A stretch of DNA of 64,000 nt from Natrinema sp046097095 (GCF_046097095.1 NZ_CP175698.1:3286001-3350000), one strand, 5' to 3'; positions 52,521-61,790 are shown, counted from the first letter of the stretch. A program made the numbers and translations. Notes: generated by a model from the sequence alone, not told the origin.

Positions 52521-53873
52521 TCAGTCGACTAGCTGGATGAGGTTCCCGTTGCGCGTGACGTGGAGGTCACGCCCCATCTTGTAGCCCTCGCTCTCGCAGA
52601 GGTTGACGTAGCTCGAGAAGCCGCTCATGTCCTGGTGGGCCGGAATGACGTGCTGGGGCTGGAGCGCGTCCAACATCTCGTAGTGGCCTTCCTGGTTGAG
52701 GTGACCGGAGACGTGGATGTCGTCGTAGACCCGCGCGCCCTGCATGCCGAGTAGCTTCTCGGCCTGGTAGCGCTGGCCTTCGTTGGTCGGTTCCGGAATG
52801 ACGCGGGCAGAGAAGACGACCTTGTCGCCGTCGTCCAGTTCGTAAGGCGTCTCGCCGCGGGCCATCCGGGTGAGCATCGCGCGGGGCTCGCCCTGGTGGC
52901 CGGTGACGACGGGCAGGTAGTCGCCTTTGCCCTCGTTCATGATCCGCTTGAACGTGCGGTCGACGGACTTGCGGTGGCCGAACATTCCCAGATCGGTGGG
53001 GAAGTCGATGAAGTCGAGCCGTTCGGCGGTGCCTGAGTACTTCTCCATCGAGCGGCCGAGCAAGACCGGCTGGCGACCGATGTCATCGGCGAACTCGACG
53101 AGTGACTTCACGCGAGCGATGTGGCTCGAGAAGGTGGTGGCGACGATGCCGCCGTCGTAGTCCTCGAGGCTATAGAGGACGTCGCGGAGGTGTTCGCGGG
53201 CGACCTTCTCGGAGGGGGTGCGCCCCTTCTTATTCGCGTTGGTACAGTCCTCGATGTAACAGAGGACGCCGTTACCCTCGCGGCCGATCTCGCGGAACCG
53301 CTCCATGTCGATCGGGTCGCCGATGACCGGCGTGTGGTCCATGCGCTTGTCCAGCCCGTAAACGACCGCGCCTTCGGGCGTGTGCAGGACGGGATTGATC
53401 GCGTCGATGATCGAGTGCGTGACGTTGACGAACTCGAGGTCGACCTTGCCGGAGTCGCCGATCGACATCGTCTCGCCGGCGTCCATCTTGACGAGGTCGT
53501 TTTCGACGCCGAACTTCTGTTCGCCCTCGATCTGCTGTTTGACCAGTTCGATCGTAAACGGCGTCGCGACGATCGGCGCGTCGTACCGGTGGGCCAGTTT
53601 CGAGATGGCACCGATGTGGTCTAAGTGACCGTGGGTGGGGACGATCGCCTGCACGTCGCCCTCGAGGTCGCTCATGACCCGGTCGTCGGGGATCGCGCCC
53701 ATGTCGATCAGGTCTAAGCTGTGCATCCGTTCGGTTTCGACGTTGTCGTGGATCAGGACCTGCGAGAGGTTCAGACCCATGTCAAAGATGACGACGTCGT
53801 CGCCGGCGCGGACGGCGGTCATCTGCCGTCCGACTTCTTCGTAGCCGCCAATGGTTGCGATTTCGATTTCCAT
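52521..53873 (-). CDS. rnj: Archaeal RNase J (5'-3' exoribonuclease)
   Basis: A 450-aa beta-CASP ribonuclease. The metal motif PTHGHLDHIGA is at about residues 79-89. Other blocks are HSIIDAINPVLHT, YIEDCTNANKKGRTPSE, TTFSSHIARV, a GHQGEP beta-CASP element and VSGHLNQEGHYEML followed by HVIPAHQD. It degrades or trims RNA from the 5' end. The start MEIEIATIGGYEEVG at 53873 is preferred. On the reverse strand CATAAC lies about 26 nt upstream. The prenyl synthase gene follows at 1 nt. Confidence 0.93.
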   Translation of the reverse strand: MEIEIATIGGYEEVGRQMTAVRAGDDVVIFDMGLNLSQVLIHDNVETERMHSLDLIDMGAIPDDRVMSDLEGDVQAIVPTHGHLDHIGAISKLAHRYDAPIVATPFTIELVKQQIEGEQKFGVENDLVKMDAGETMSIGDSGKVDLEFVNVTHSIIDAINPVLHTPEGAVVYGLDKRMDHTPVIGDPIDMERFREIGREGNGVLCYIEDCTNANKKGRTPSEKVAREHLRDVLYSLEDYDGGIVATTFSSHIARVKSLVEFADDIGRQPVLLGRSMEKYSGTAERLDFIDFPTDLGMFGHRKSVDRTFKRIMNEGKGDYLPVVTGHQGEPRAMLTRMARGETPYELDDGDKVVFSARVIPEPTNEGQRYQAEKLLGMQGARVYDDIHVSGHLNQEGHYEMLDALQPQHVIPAHQDMSGFSSYVNLCESEGYKMGRDLHVTRNGNLIQLVD

Positions 53874-54242
53874 GGTTCGTAGCACTGAAAGCCGCGTTAT
53901 GGACTCTCATTGAAACGGTCCGCGGACTCCCGGTTGTGCGGCCCCGGCGTCTTACAGCGCGTCGGCCATCCCGCTATGCGTTCGGACGACGGCCGACCCG
54001 TCGACGGCCCACGACATCGTGGACCCCGAACGCACTTGCCCGCGGGTTTCGCTATCTCAGTGTACACGTCCGGGTGTTAAAAACGCAGCGGGTTGGTCGT
54101 CGGGACAACAGCTTTGCTCGTGAGTCACTTGAGCGCGTGAGGACTGCCGACTCACACCGTCATGACCGCTTTCGGCATCGTAATTCATTTCCCGGTCGCC
54201 TCGAAACCGGTGGGCAGCAACCATGCTTTCGGAGGGCTCGCC
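53874..54242. other. Divergent spacer (rnj / trkA) with folded segment
   Basis: 369 bp. GTTAAAAACG at 54076-54085 could be a promoter for either strand. An 8-bp stem GCGTTCGG (53978-53985) with CCGAACGC (54026-54033) encloses two further hairpins: CGACG/CGTCG (53987-54003) and CCACGA/TCGTGG (54009-54022), a three-way-junction shape. No coding potential is apparent. An in-frame ATG at 54162 could extend trkA by 27 residues but lacks a ribosome-binding site. Confidence 0.4.
54231..54235 (+). promoter_or_regulatory. Shine-Dalgarno site fixing the trkA GTG start
   Basis: GGAGG lies 7 nt before the GTG at 54243. Clear Shine-Dalgarno sites are uncommon among first genes in this window, most of which look leaderless. 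It supports GTG as the true start. Confidence 0.6.
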
Positions 54243-55574
54243 GTGTACGTAATCATCGTCGGGGCCGGCGAGGTCGGCCGATCGATCGCCGCTAATTTAG
54301 AAGACACCCACGACGTCGTCATCGTCGACCGCGACGCCGCCGTCACCGAGGAACTCACCTACTCGCTTGACGTACTGACGATCCACGGAGACGGGACCGA
54401 TCTCGAGGTGTTGCGCGAGGCCGGTCTAGCGGAGGCGGGGCTCGTCATCGCCTGTACGGACAACGACGAGACGAACGCGGTCGTCTGCGGCGCGGCGAAG
54501 GCCGTCACCGACGTGTTCACCGTGGCACGGGTTCGACGACGGACGCTGCTCGAGACCTGGCAGGGGTCACAGGGCGCGTTCGGCGTCGACTTCATGGTCT
54601 GTACCGATCTGCTGGCCGCTCGGACGATCTTTCGCATTTCGGGCCTGCCAAGCGCCCACGACGTCGACACGTTCGCCGGCGGCCTCATCCGGATGGCCGA
54701 GTTCGACATCCCTGCTGACAGCCCGATCGCGGATCAGACCGTCAGGAAGGCCGACTGCTATGACTCGCTTACCTTCGCCGCGATCTTCCGCGACGACGAG
54801 ATGATCGTGACCCGCGGCGATACGATCATCCGAGGCGGCGACCGGATCGTCGTGATCGGCAGCCCCGATTCGATCAACGACTTCGCCGACGAGGTCGCCA
54901 CGATGCCGGACGACGCGGAGGAGGTCGTTGTCGTCGGTGCCAGCGAGATCGGCTTCCAGGCCGCCCGCGAGTTCGAAGACCACGGCTTTCGCCCGCGGCT
55001 GATCGAACGAGATCCCGACCGGGCCCGCGAAGTCGCCGAAGCGCTTCCGAACACGATGGTCATGCAGAGCGACGCGACCGACGCCGACTTCCTCGCCCGC
55101 GAGCGCGTCGACGAGGCCGACGTTGTCATCGCCGCCCTCGACAGCGACGAGAAGAATCTGCTGGTCTCCCTGCTCGCCGAGCGCCTCGGCGTCGACCGTA
55201 CCGTGGCCGTCATCGAGACCGCCGAGTACGCCGACCTCTTCGAAACCGTCGGCATCGACGTGGCGATCAACCCCCGCGAGGAGACCGCAGAAGAGATCGT
55301 CCGCTTTACCCGGACCGATCACACCGAGAAGGTGGCGATGCTCGAGCACGACCGCGCGGAGGTCATCGAGATCGAGGTCGGCGTCGACAGCGCCCTCGTC
55401 GGCGGGAACATCGCCGCTGCGACGAACGACCTCCCCGCAGGCGTCGTCATCGGCGCGATCTCTCGCGGCGGCGACCACATCACGCCCCGCGGGTCGACGA
55501 CTGTCCAGCCCGGCGATCACGTGATCGTCTTCGTCGACGCGGCGGTACTCGACGAGGTCATCGAACTGATCTGA
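54243..55574 (+). CDS. trkA: TrkA potassium-uptake regulator with two RCK units
   Basis: A 443-aa peripheral membrane protein, two tandem RCK units: VIIVGAGEVG (about 3-12) with VDRDAA, a TrkA_C domain (about 140-215), then the second VVVVGASEIG (about 228-237) and a second TrkA_C domain at the end. It binds NAD(H) or ATP and gates TrkH. The GTG start gives MYVIIVGAGEVG, the usual family beginning. It converges on a small membrane gene of the TrkH operon. Confidence 0.92.
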   Translation: MYVIIVGAGEVGRSIAANLEDTHDVVIVDRDAAVTEELTYSLDVLTIHGDGTDLEVLREAGLAEAGLVIACTDNDETNAVVCGAAKAVTDVFTVARVRRRTLLETWQGSQGAFGVDFMVCTDLLAARTIFRISGLPSAHDVDTFAGGLIRMAEFDIPADSPIADQTVRKADCYDSLTFAAIFRDDEMIVTRGDTIIRGGDRIVVIGSPDSINDFADEVATMPDDAEEVVVVGASEIGFQAAREFEDHGFRPRLIERDPDRAREVAEALPNTMVMQSDATDADFLARERVDEADVVIAALDSDEKNLLVSLLAERLGVDRTVAVIETAEYADLFETVGIDVAINPREETAEEIVRFTRTDHTEKVAMLEHDRAEVIEIEVGVDSALVGGNIAAATNDLPAGVVIGAISRGGDHITPRGSTTVQPGDHVIVFVDAAVLDEVIELI

Positions 55575-55618
55575 TTCTCGAGCGGTTCGACCGGGCGTTT
55601 GTCGCCGGCTGTGAGCCG

Positions 55619-55828
55619 TTACGACCGCCTTCGAACGCCCCGGTACAGGACGTACGCGACGAAACAGAGCAGGTACGCGACCGCGATCACGGTCGTAAGC
55701 GGCGACCGACCGTCGACCGCGATGAGGGCGATGAGCACCGGACCGACGAGCAAGAGCCCGTCGAAGACTCGATCTTCGGCACCTGCTTCGAGGAGGTCAC
55801 CGACGATCGGCACGTCGCTCAGGGTCAT
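55619..55828 (-). CDS. Two-helix mini membrane protein coupled to TrkH
   Basis: A 69-aa protein: amphipathic start MTLSDVPIVGDLLEAGAEDR, two membrane segments (GLLLVGPVLIALIAV and VIAVAYLLCFVAYVLY) and a basic end RGVRRRS. Its ATG overlaps the TGA of the trkH gene (ATGA), so it is translated right after TrkH and may be an accessory subunit. I do not recognise it. Confidence 0.68.
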   Translation of the reverse strand: MTLSDVPIVGDLLEAGAEDRVFDGLLLVGPVLIALIAVDGRSPLTTVIAVAYLLCFVAYVLYRGVRRRS

Positions 55829-57375
55829 CGGTACAGTCCCCCGCGACTGAAGACTGTCCGAAGCGTCACCAGAATGGGGATGATCTCGAGACGGCCGATC
55901 CACATGTTAAAGAGGAACATGATTTTTCCGACCGCCGGCAGCGAGTCAGGACCGGTGATGCCGGTCGAGAGGCCGACGTTCCCCTGTGCGCTTGCGATTT
56001 CGAAGATGACGTTCTCGAGCGTGTACTCGCCCTGTGGTAGTATGACGAGGAGGACGAACGTACCGACGGCGAGAAACAGCAGCCAGAGGACGGCGATGAT
56101 CGCCGCCTCCTCGAACTCCCGGCGCATCTCGCGCTCGTTGAGGCGGCGACCGTTGATTCGCAGCCGGCGGACGGCCGTTTCGGGGTAAAAGACGTCCGCA
56201 ATTCGGAACCGGATTCCTTTCAGCAGTGTGAGCACTCGGATGAGTTTGATTCCGCCGACCGTCGAGCCGGCTGCACCGCCGACGATCATCCCGATCGTCA
56301 CGGTGAGCTGTGCCTGGGCCGGCCACCGGCCAAGCGCCACGTTGGTCGTGTCGACGGCGGTCTGGAAGCCGGCGCAGGTCGCCGCAGAGACGAACTGGAA
56401 TGAGCTGTACCGGAACGCCGTGAACAGGGAGTCGTACGTATCACTGACGTACACGAACGCGGTGAGCGCGAGCGTGCCGAGGGTCATATAGAGGAACACC
56501 CAGCGCGTCTGCAGGTCCGCATAGAAGTTTCGCAACTCGCCTTGCAGGATGAGGTAGTGGACCGGGAACGCGATACTGCCGAGCAACATGATCGGGAGGA
56601 GCGCGAAGTCGATGGCCGCACTGTCGTAGGTGGCGATTGAGTTGTCGGTAATCGAGAAGCCGCCGGTCGACAGGCCTGTCATCGCGTGGTTGATCGCCCC
56701 CCAGAGCGGCATGCCGGCGACCCACAGCAGGAGGATCGAGACGAACGTAAAGAGGATGAAGATCCACCAGATCGTCTGGACCGTCGAGACGATGCTCGGG
56801 TGGATCCGCTCGGATCGCGCCTCGCTCTCGTAGAGGGTCAACGAGCCGCTGCCGGGACGTGCGAGGATCGCCGTCGTGAGGACGATTACGCCGACGCCGC
56901 CGACCCATTCGATGAACGACCGCCACCACTGTAAGGTGCGTGGCAAGACTTCCTCGTTGTCGGTCATCGTCAGTCCGGTTCCCGTAAAGCCGCTCATGCT
57001 CTCGAAGAGCGCGTTTAGCGGGTCCATAAACGCCGCGAGCGTCTCCGTCTGCGGCGGGGTCTCGACGATCGGGAGTCCGAACTCGGCCGTCCACGCGATG
57101 AGGACGAACGGGAGCGCGCCGAAGATTGCGACGCAGAACCATCCTATCGCGGCGATGATCATCCCGTGTAGCTTCCCGGGCTGGGCCGCGTTCCGAAATC
57201 GGGCAGTCAGACCGTAGCCGATACCAAACGGAATCAGCCCGGAGACTGCCACTGCCGGCATCGTCCAGTATTCGCCCCAGACGAGTGGGACGAGCAACGA
57301 GACGAACAGCAACCCGGCCAGCGCCTGAAAGATCCGCCCCAGGTCCCTGCTGATCGTCTTCGTCGCCTCGTTCAT
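55825..57375 (-). CDS. trkH: TrkH potassium transporter (first)
   Basis: A 516-aa potassium-transport protein with four M1-P-M2 repeats. Selectivity-filter glycine loops are visible: SMSGFTGTG, GLSTGGFS, ATCAGFQT and GNVGLSTG. It imports potassium, needed in bulk by salt-in haloarchaea, under control of TrkA proteins. It lies 118 bp downstream of a single-RCK trkA gene and overlaps a mini membrane gene. Confidence 0.93.
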   Translation of the reverse strand: MNEATKTISRDLGRIFQALAGLLFVSLLVPLVWGEYWTMPAVAVSGLIPFGIGYGLTARFRNAAQPGKLHGMIIAAIGWFCVAIFGALPFVLIAWTAEFGLPIVETPPQTETLAAFMDPLNALFESMSGFTGTGLTMTDNEEVLPRTLQWWRSFIEWVGGVGVIVLTTAILARPGSGSLTLYESEARSERIHPSIVSTVQTIWWIFILFTFVSILLLWVAGMPLWGAINHAMTGLSTGGFSITDNSIATYDSAAIDFALLPIMLLGSIAFPVHYLILQGELRNFYADLQTRWVFLYMTLGTLALTAFVYVSDTYDSLFTAFRYSSFQFVSAATCAGFQTAVDTTNVALGRWPAQAQLTVTIGMIVGGAAGSTVGGIKLIRVLTLLKGIRFRIADVFYPETAVRRLRINGRRLNEREMRREFEEAAIIAVLWLLFLAVGTFVLLVILPQGEYTLENVIFEIASAQGNVGLSTGITGPDSLPAVGKIMFLFNMWIGRLEIIPILVTLRTVFSRGGLYR

Positions 57376-57493
57376 AGATCGCTCCCCGTCGGTCGAGCGT
57401 TCGACGGCGCGGCGGTGTCCCGGCGGCCGACTCGAGTCCGTATGCTGGCCGAGATTCGACGGGTTCGGATCGGCGGCCCGTTCACAGCGATCA

Positions 57494-58180
57494 TCATCTC
57501 GCTCGGTCTTCCTCGTGGCCGAACACGTCGGTGAGTTTCGGCGTCGCCCCGAACGCCGAATACACGGTCAACAGATCGCCGGCTTCGATCCGCGTGTTCC
57601 CTCGCGGTGTGATTGGCGGATCGTCCTGGTCGCGTTCGATCGCAACGACGAGTACGTCTTCGGGGAGTAAGTCCTCCTCGGCCGCTTGGGTGAGGGTCTC
57701 CCCGGCGATCGGCGCGTTCTCGGCGACGTGAATCTCGAACACCTCCGCCTGCTCGCCAATTCGCATGTAGTCGACGATCGCCGGACGGGCGACCGCCCGG
57801 TAGAGGTACTCGGCGATGAGTTCCTGTGGGTTCTCCATCGTGTTGACGCCGATCTGGCGGAACACGTTCATGTGCTCTGGGTCGTGGACGACCGAGACGA
57901 TCGACGGAACGTCGTGTTCCTGTGCGAGCAGGCAGACCATGATATTGGTCGCGTCACGGTCGGTCGTGCTGATCAGCGCGTCCGCTCGCTCGATGCCGGC
58001 ATCCGTAAGCGCCTCGTTGGCCGTCGCATCGTCGTTGAGTACCAGACAATCGTATTCGCCGGCGACCCGATCCGCCCGCTCGGCGTCGTTCTCGATGACG
58101 ACGACTTCGTTTCCCGAACGGGTCGCGATATCGATCAGCGGCATCCCGATATCGCCCGCTCCGACGACGATGATATACAT
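57494..58180 (-). CDS. TrkA-type single RCK regulator
   Basis: A 228-aa protein with one RCK_N domain (YIIVVGAGDIGMPL, VIENDAERAD) and one TrkA_C domain (about 145-220, with GETLTQAAEEDLLPEDVLVVAI). It would form a ring gating the adjacent TrkH. The start MYIIVVGAGDIG at 58180 is canonical; the earlier in-frame ATG at 58237 adds 19 basic/aromatic residues. GGTATTTTTTC on the reverse strand (about 58208-58218) is the probable TATA box. Confidence 0.9.
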   Translation of the reverse strand: MYIIVVGAGDIGMPLIDIATRSGNEVVVIENDAERADRVAGEYDCLVLNDDATANEALTDAGIERADALISTTDRDATNIMVCLLAQEHDVPSIVSVVHDPEHMNVFRQIGVNTMENPQELIAEYLYRAVARPAIVDYMRIGEQAEVFEIHVAENAPIAGETLTQAAEEDLLPEDVLVVAIERDQDDPPITPRGNTRIEAGDLLTVYSAFGATPKLTDVFGHEEDRAR

Positions 58181-58491
58181 TCTGGTCGATGTTCTCACCT
58201 GATCGTTGAAAAAATACCGTTTCGAGGACACCGACATCGGTCGGGATCGTCGTTCGTGTAGGCAGCGGATACTCGTAGTCGGATGCTCACGAGTACCGAT
58301 ACCCGTTTCGTCGACAGGCGTCGGAGCTCGACTCCGAGTCAGTTGACCGAATGCAACTCCGTTTCAGGGCTGCTCCGGACCACTCTCGGCTCAAGACGCC
58401 CTCGAGCGGAAGTCATGATGGATTAATACGACCCGACGGAAATGGCGAGACAGACCGTGTCCCGACGTGCCTACACAGATGAGGTGTCGCC
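58181..58491. promoter_or_regulatory. Divergent promoter region of the potassium genes
   Basis: 311 bp. GGaTACTCGT (58267-58276, the lower-case base bulged) pairs with ACGAGTACC (58289-58297), a bulged palindrome. TCGGAG and CTCCGA (58321-58337) form a second inverted repeat. ATTAATAC near 58425-58432 is the likely trkH TATA box, and GAGGTG at 58481-58486 is a Shine-Dalgarno site 5 nt before the ATG at 58492. The palindromes lie between the two promoters, where a potassium- or salt-responsive regulator could act on both. Confidence 0.45.
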
Positions 58492-60036
58492 ATGAGGCTC
58501 CGGACCGACTGGCGCGCCAGCGTGGCGCTGGTCGGAACCCTCCTAAAGTATCTCGCCGTACCGCTTGTGGTTCCGATCGTCGTGGCACTCATCTACGGGG
58601 ACCCCCTGGTTCCGTTCGTCGCGACGATCGCGCTCACGATCTCCGTCGGCTACGCCCTCGAGCGACTCGAGCCCGATCCCGACTTACAGGTCCGCGAAGC
58701 GATGCTGTTCGTCGCAATTTCGTGGCTCGCGGTCGCCATCGTCGGCGCAGTGCCGTACGTCATCGCCGGATGGGGAACCGAATCGACGCTCGTCAACCCC
58801 GTCAACGCCCTCTTCGAGTCGATGTCCGGCTTCACGACGACGGGGGCGACCGTCCTTGGTGAAATCTCACTTGAGCGCCACTCTCACGCCGTGATGATGT
58901 GGCGACAGCTCACGCAGTGGCTCGGCGGCATGGGAATCATCGTGCTGATGGTCGCGATCCTCCCGGAGATCGCCGTGAGCGGCGCACAGCTCGTCGAGTC
59001 GGAAGCGCCGGGCCCGGAGTTACAGAAGCTCACGCCGCGAATCGCCGAAACGGCACGCATCCTCTGGCTCGTCTACTTTGCGTTCACCCTCGTCTACATT
59101 GCGATCCTCTATGGCTTCCATCTCGCGGGGATGGCCCCCGAAATGGGTCTCTACAACGCCATCGCACACGGATTTACGACGCTGCCGACCGGCGGGTTCT
59201 CGCCAGAGGCTGAAAGCGTCGCGGCCTTTTCGGCGGCCGTACAGTGGACCGCCGTCCCCTTCATGATCATCGCCGGGACGAACTTCGCCCTGTTCTGGCA
59301 CGTCTTCAGCGGCGAGGGACACCGCTTCGTCCAGAACTCCGAATTTCGCGCGTACGTCAGTGCGATCGCCGCGCTGACGGTGTTACTCGCAGGAATCCTC
59401 TACGCTGGTGCGGCACCGGCGCTTGGCGACCTCGGCGGCGTGACGGAGGGGATCCTCGAGAACTCGCTGCGACAGAGCGCGTTCCAGATCGCGTCGCTGT
59501 TGACCTCGACCGGCTACGCGACCAGCGACTTCATCGATTGGAGTTCGACGGGCAAGATCGTCCTCCTGTTCGCCATGCTCGTCGGCGGCTGTGCGGGCTC
59601 GACCGGCGGGGGCGTCAAAGTCGTCCGATGGCTGATCATCTTCAAGGTGTTGCGACGGGAGCTGTTTACCGCCTCTCATCCCGAGGTCGTCCGGCCGATT
59701 CGGCTCGGTGGCAACATCGTCGATGAGGACGCCGTCCGCGGCGTGCTCGGGTTCTCGTTCATGTATCTGATCATCTTTGCCCTCGCGACATTCGCCATCG
59801 CACTCGACGTCAGCCGGGCCAACGCAATTCCGCATTTCTCGTCGCTCGAGGCGTTCAGCGCGAGCCTGGCGACGCTTGGCAACATCGGTCCCGGGTTCGG
59901 TCACCTCGGCCCGTTCGGTAGTTACACGGACTTTCCGATCCCCTCGAAGCTCCTGATGATCTTCCTCATGTGGATCGGCCGGCTCGAGATCATCCCCGTC
60001 CTCGTCCTGTTCACCGGCGGGTTCTGGACCCGCTAA
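58492..60036 (+). CDS. trkH: TrkH potassium transporter (second)
   Basis: A 514-aa TrkH-type transporter with the four filter loops ESMSGFTTTGA, LPTGGFS, LTSTGYATS and LGNIGPGFG. It is paralogous to the TrkH at 55825-57375 but differs in several loops, so the two probably differ in affinity or regulation. It has its own promoter and Shine-Dalgarno site and diverges from the single-RCK gene. Its stop faces that of the isopentenyl phosphate kinase gene 30 bp away. Confidence 0.93.
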   Translation: MRLRTDWRASVALVGTLLKYLAVPLVVPIVVALIYGDPLVPFVATIALTISVGYALERLEPDPDLQVREAMLFVAISWLAVAIVGAVPYVIAGWGTESTLVNPVNALFESMSGFTTTGATVLGEISLERHSHAVMMWRQLTQWLGGMGIIVLMVAILPEIAVSGAQLVESEAPGPELQKLTPRIAETARILWLVYFAFTLVYIAILYGFHLAGMAPEMGLYNAIAHGFTTLPTGGFSPEAESVAAFSAAVQWTAVPFMIIAGTNFALFWHVFSGEGHRFVQNSEFRAYVSAIAALTVLLAGILYAGAAPALGDLGGVTEGILENSLRQSAFQIASLLTSTGYATSDFIDWSSTGKIVLLFAMLVGGCAGSTGGGVKVVRWLIIFKVLRRELFTASHPEVVRPIRLGGNIVDEDAVRGVLGFSFMYLIIFALATFAIALDVSRANAIPHFSSLEAFSASLATLGNIGPGFGHLGPFGSYTDFPIPSKLLMIFLMWIGRLEIIPVLVLFTGGFWTR

Positions 60037-60066
60037 GGGGTCGCCGCGTCGGTCGTTCTCTCGGGA

Positions 60067-60807
60067 TCAGTCGATCGTCGTTCCCGGCTCTGCACCTTCG
60101 AGAAACGCGTCCAGCGACTCGAGCCCGAAGATCGACGCCTCTGCCTCGAGGTCAAGCAGCGTCTGCACTTTCCCGGCCATTCCGCCGGTCACGTCGGTCG
60201 CGTCGCTCGCTCCGAGTACGTCGGTGACGGCGGCGAACTCGTCGATCCGATCGATCACCGCGTCGTCTGCGTCCAGTACGCCGGGCACCGTCGAACAGAG
60301 ACCGACGCGGTCCGCCTCGAGTGCACGGGCGAGGGTCGCGACGAGCTCGTCGCCGCTGATCACCGTTGCACCCGCGCCGGCGTGGGCGATCACGTCGCCG
60401 TGGAGGACGGGCACGAACCCCTCCGCGAGCATCGTCTCGATCTGTGCGATCGGCAGCTCGAGCCGCCCCTCGGCGTCGCGGTGGGCCGCCGAAAAGGGGT
60501 GGACCGGGACCGCCTCTACGTCGCGCTCGAGCAGCCGGCTCAGTACGAACCGGTTCAACGTCTGCATCGCACCGTGGATGTCGAGCACCGCGTTCGCGTC
60601 GCGGGTCCCCGCGGTCGTACTGACGCCGTGTTCGCTGGCGTTATGATGACCGAAACTGCCGCCGCCGTGGACGATCACGAGATCCTCGCGCCCGTCCTCG
60701 AGTGCCGCTGCGATCCCGTCGGCCGCCCGTTCGAGGGCGTCGCCATCGAGCGTCTCCGCGCGATCCTTCTCGGTGATGACGCTGCCGCCGAGTTTGAGGA
60801 CGATCAT
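60067..60807 (-). CDS. ipk: Isopentenyl phosphate kinase
   Basis: A 246-aa amino-acid-kinase-fold enzyme of the archaeal alternative mevalonate route, phosphorylating isopentenyl phosphate to IPP. It opens MIVLKLGGSVITEKD, has VHGGGSFGHHNASEHG with the diagnostic His60, then VLHGDVI, VISGDEL and DVTGGMAGKV. Its ATG overlaps the TGA of mevalonate kinase (60804-60807), so both are translated together. Confidence 0.93.
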   Translation of the reverse strand: MIVLKLGGSVITEKDRAETLDGDALERAADGIAAALEDGREDLVIVHGGGSFGHHNASEHGVSTTAGTRDANAVLDIHGAMQTLNRFVLSRLLERDVEAVPVHPFSAAHRDAEGRLELPIAQIETMLAEGFVPVLHGDVIAHAGAGATVISGDELVATLARALEADRVGLCSTVPGVLDADDAVIDRIDEFAAVTDVLGASDATDVTGGMAGKVQTLLDLEAEASIFGLESLDAFLEGAEPGTTID

Positions 60808-61790
60808 TCGAGGCGACACACCCCCTCGTCGGCGAGTTCGGCGCGAAAGGTGTCCTCACAGCCGGGCGTAAAGGACAGAGCCGTTTCGGTCTCCTCGGTC
60901 GGGTCCAGCGCGACGATACAGCCGCCCCCGCCGGCTCCGGTCAGCTTCGCGCCGCGTGCGCCGGCGTCGCGGGCCGCCCAGACCATCGTATCCAGCGAGC
61001 GAGAAGAGACACCGAGTGCCGACAGCAGGCCGTGATTGAAATCCATCAGTCGCCCTAGTTCTTCGATGTCGCCGTCCGCGAGCGCGTCCTCGCCGTTTCG
61101 AACGACATCGCCGATTGCTTCGACCGTGCTCGCGGCGAAGTCGTATTCCTCGCGCAGGTCGCGGACGCCCGCGACCAGCCGGCCGGTGTCGCCCGCACCG
61201 CCGTCGAACCCGATCACGATCGGCAGATCGGGGGCCTCGATCGAGCGGCAGTCGTCGCCCTCGACGCGGACCGCGCCGCCGGTCGCCGAACAGAACGTGT
61301 CCGCTCGCGACGCTTGTCCCTCCTGTACCTGGTGTTCCGTCCGATAGGCTCGCTCGGCGAGTTCGTCGGTCTCGAGGGTGACGCCGAGTTCGCGGGCCGC
61401 GGCGTCGATGGCGGCGACGACGACCGCTGCTGACGATCCCAGGCCGGCACCCAGCGGAATGTCGCTCTCGATCGTCACGTCGAAGCCGACGTCGTCTGCG
61501 CCGGTTACGTCGCGGACCTGCTCGATCGCGCCGTCGACGTAACCCATGGCGGCGCTGATCAACGACTCCGAGACGTCGACGTCCGGTCCGTTCCCCGCCA
61601 CCCCGTCGTACTCGACCGTAAAGCCGTCCAGACTGAGATCTTCGGCGTGAACGCGGAGCTTGCCGTCGTCACGTCGCTGTACCTCGACTCGCGCGCGCCG
61701 CTCGATCGCACACGGCACGGCGGGTTCACCGTAGACCACCGCGTGCTCCCCGAACAGATACACCTTGCCGGGAGCGCTCGAGAGTGTCAT
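60804..61790 (-). CDS. mvk: Mevalonate kinase
   Basis: A 328-aa GHMP kinase: mevalonate plus ATP gives 5-phosphomevalonate, an early step to archaeal lipids. Motifs are PGKVYLFGEHAVVYG (7-21), the ATP loop PLGAGLGSSAAVV (112-124), and AKLTGAGGGGCIVAL near the C-terminus. TATTAATC on the reverse strand about 28 nt before the ATG suggests a leaderless mvk-ipk transcript. It diverges from the thiamine regulator. Confidence 0.95.
   Translation of the reverse strand: MTLSSAPGKVYLFGEHAVVYGEPAVPCAIERRARVEVQRRDDGKLRVHAEDLSLDGFTVEYDGVAGNGPDVDVSESLISAAMGYVDGAIEQVRDVTGADDVGFDVTIESDIPLGAGLGSSAAVVVAAIDAAARELGVTLETDELAERAYRTEHQVQEGQASRADTFCSATGGAVRVEGDDCRSIEAPDLPIVIGFDGGAGDTGRLVAGVRDLREEYDFAASTVEAIGDVVRNGEDALADGDIEELGRLMDFNHGLLSALGVSSRSLDTMVWAARDAGARGAKLTGAGGGGCIVALDPTEETETALSFTPGCEDTFRAELADEGVCRLE

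Noticed and set aside
54162..54242. ATG start of trkA at 54162
   Set aside because: It adds 27 residues ahead of the canonical MYVIIVGAG beginning, while the GTG at 54243 has a well-placed GGAGG.
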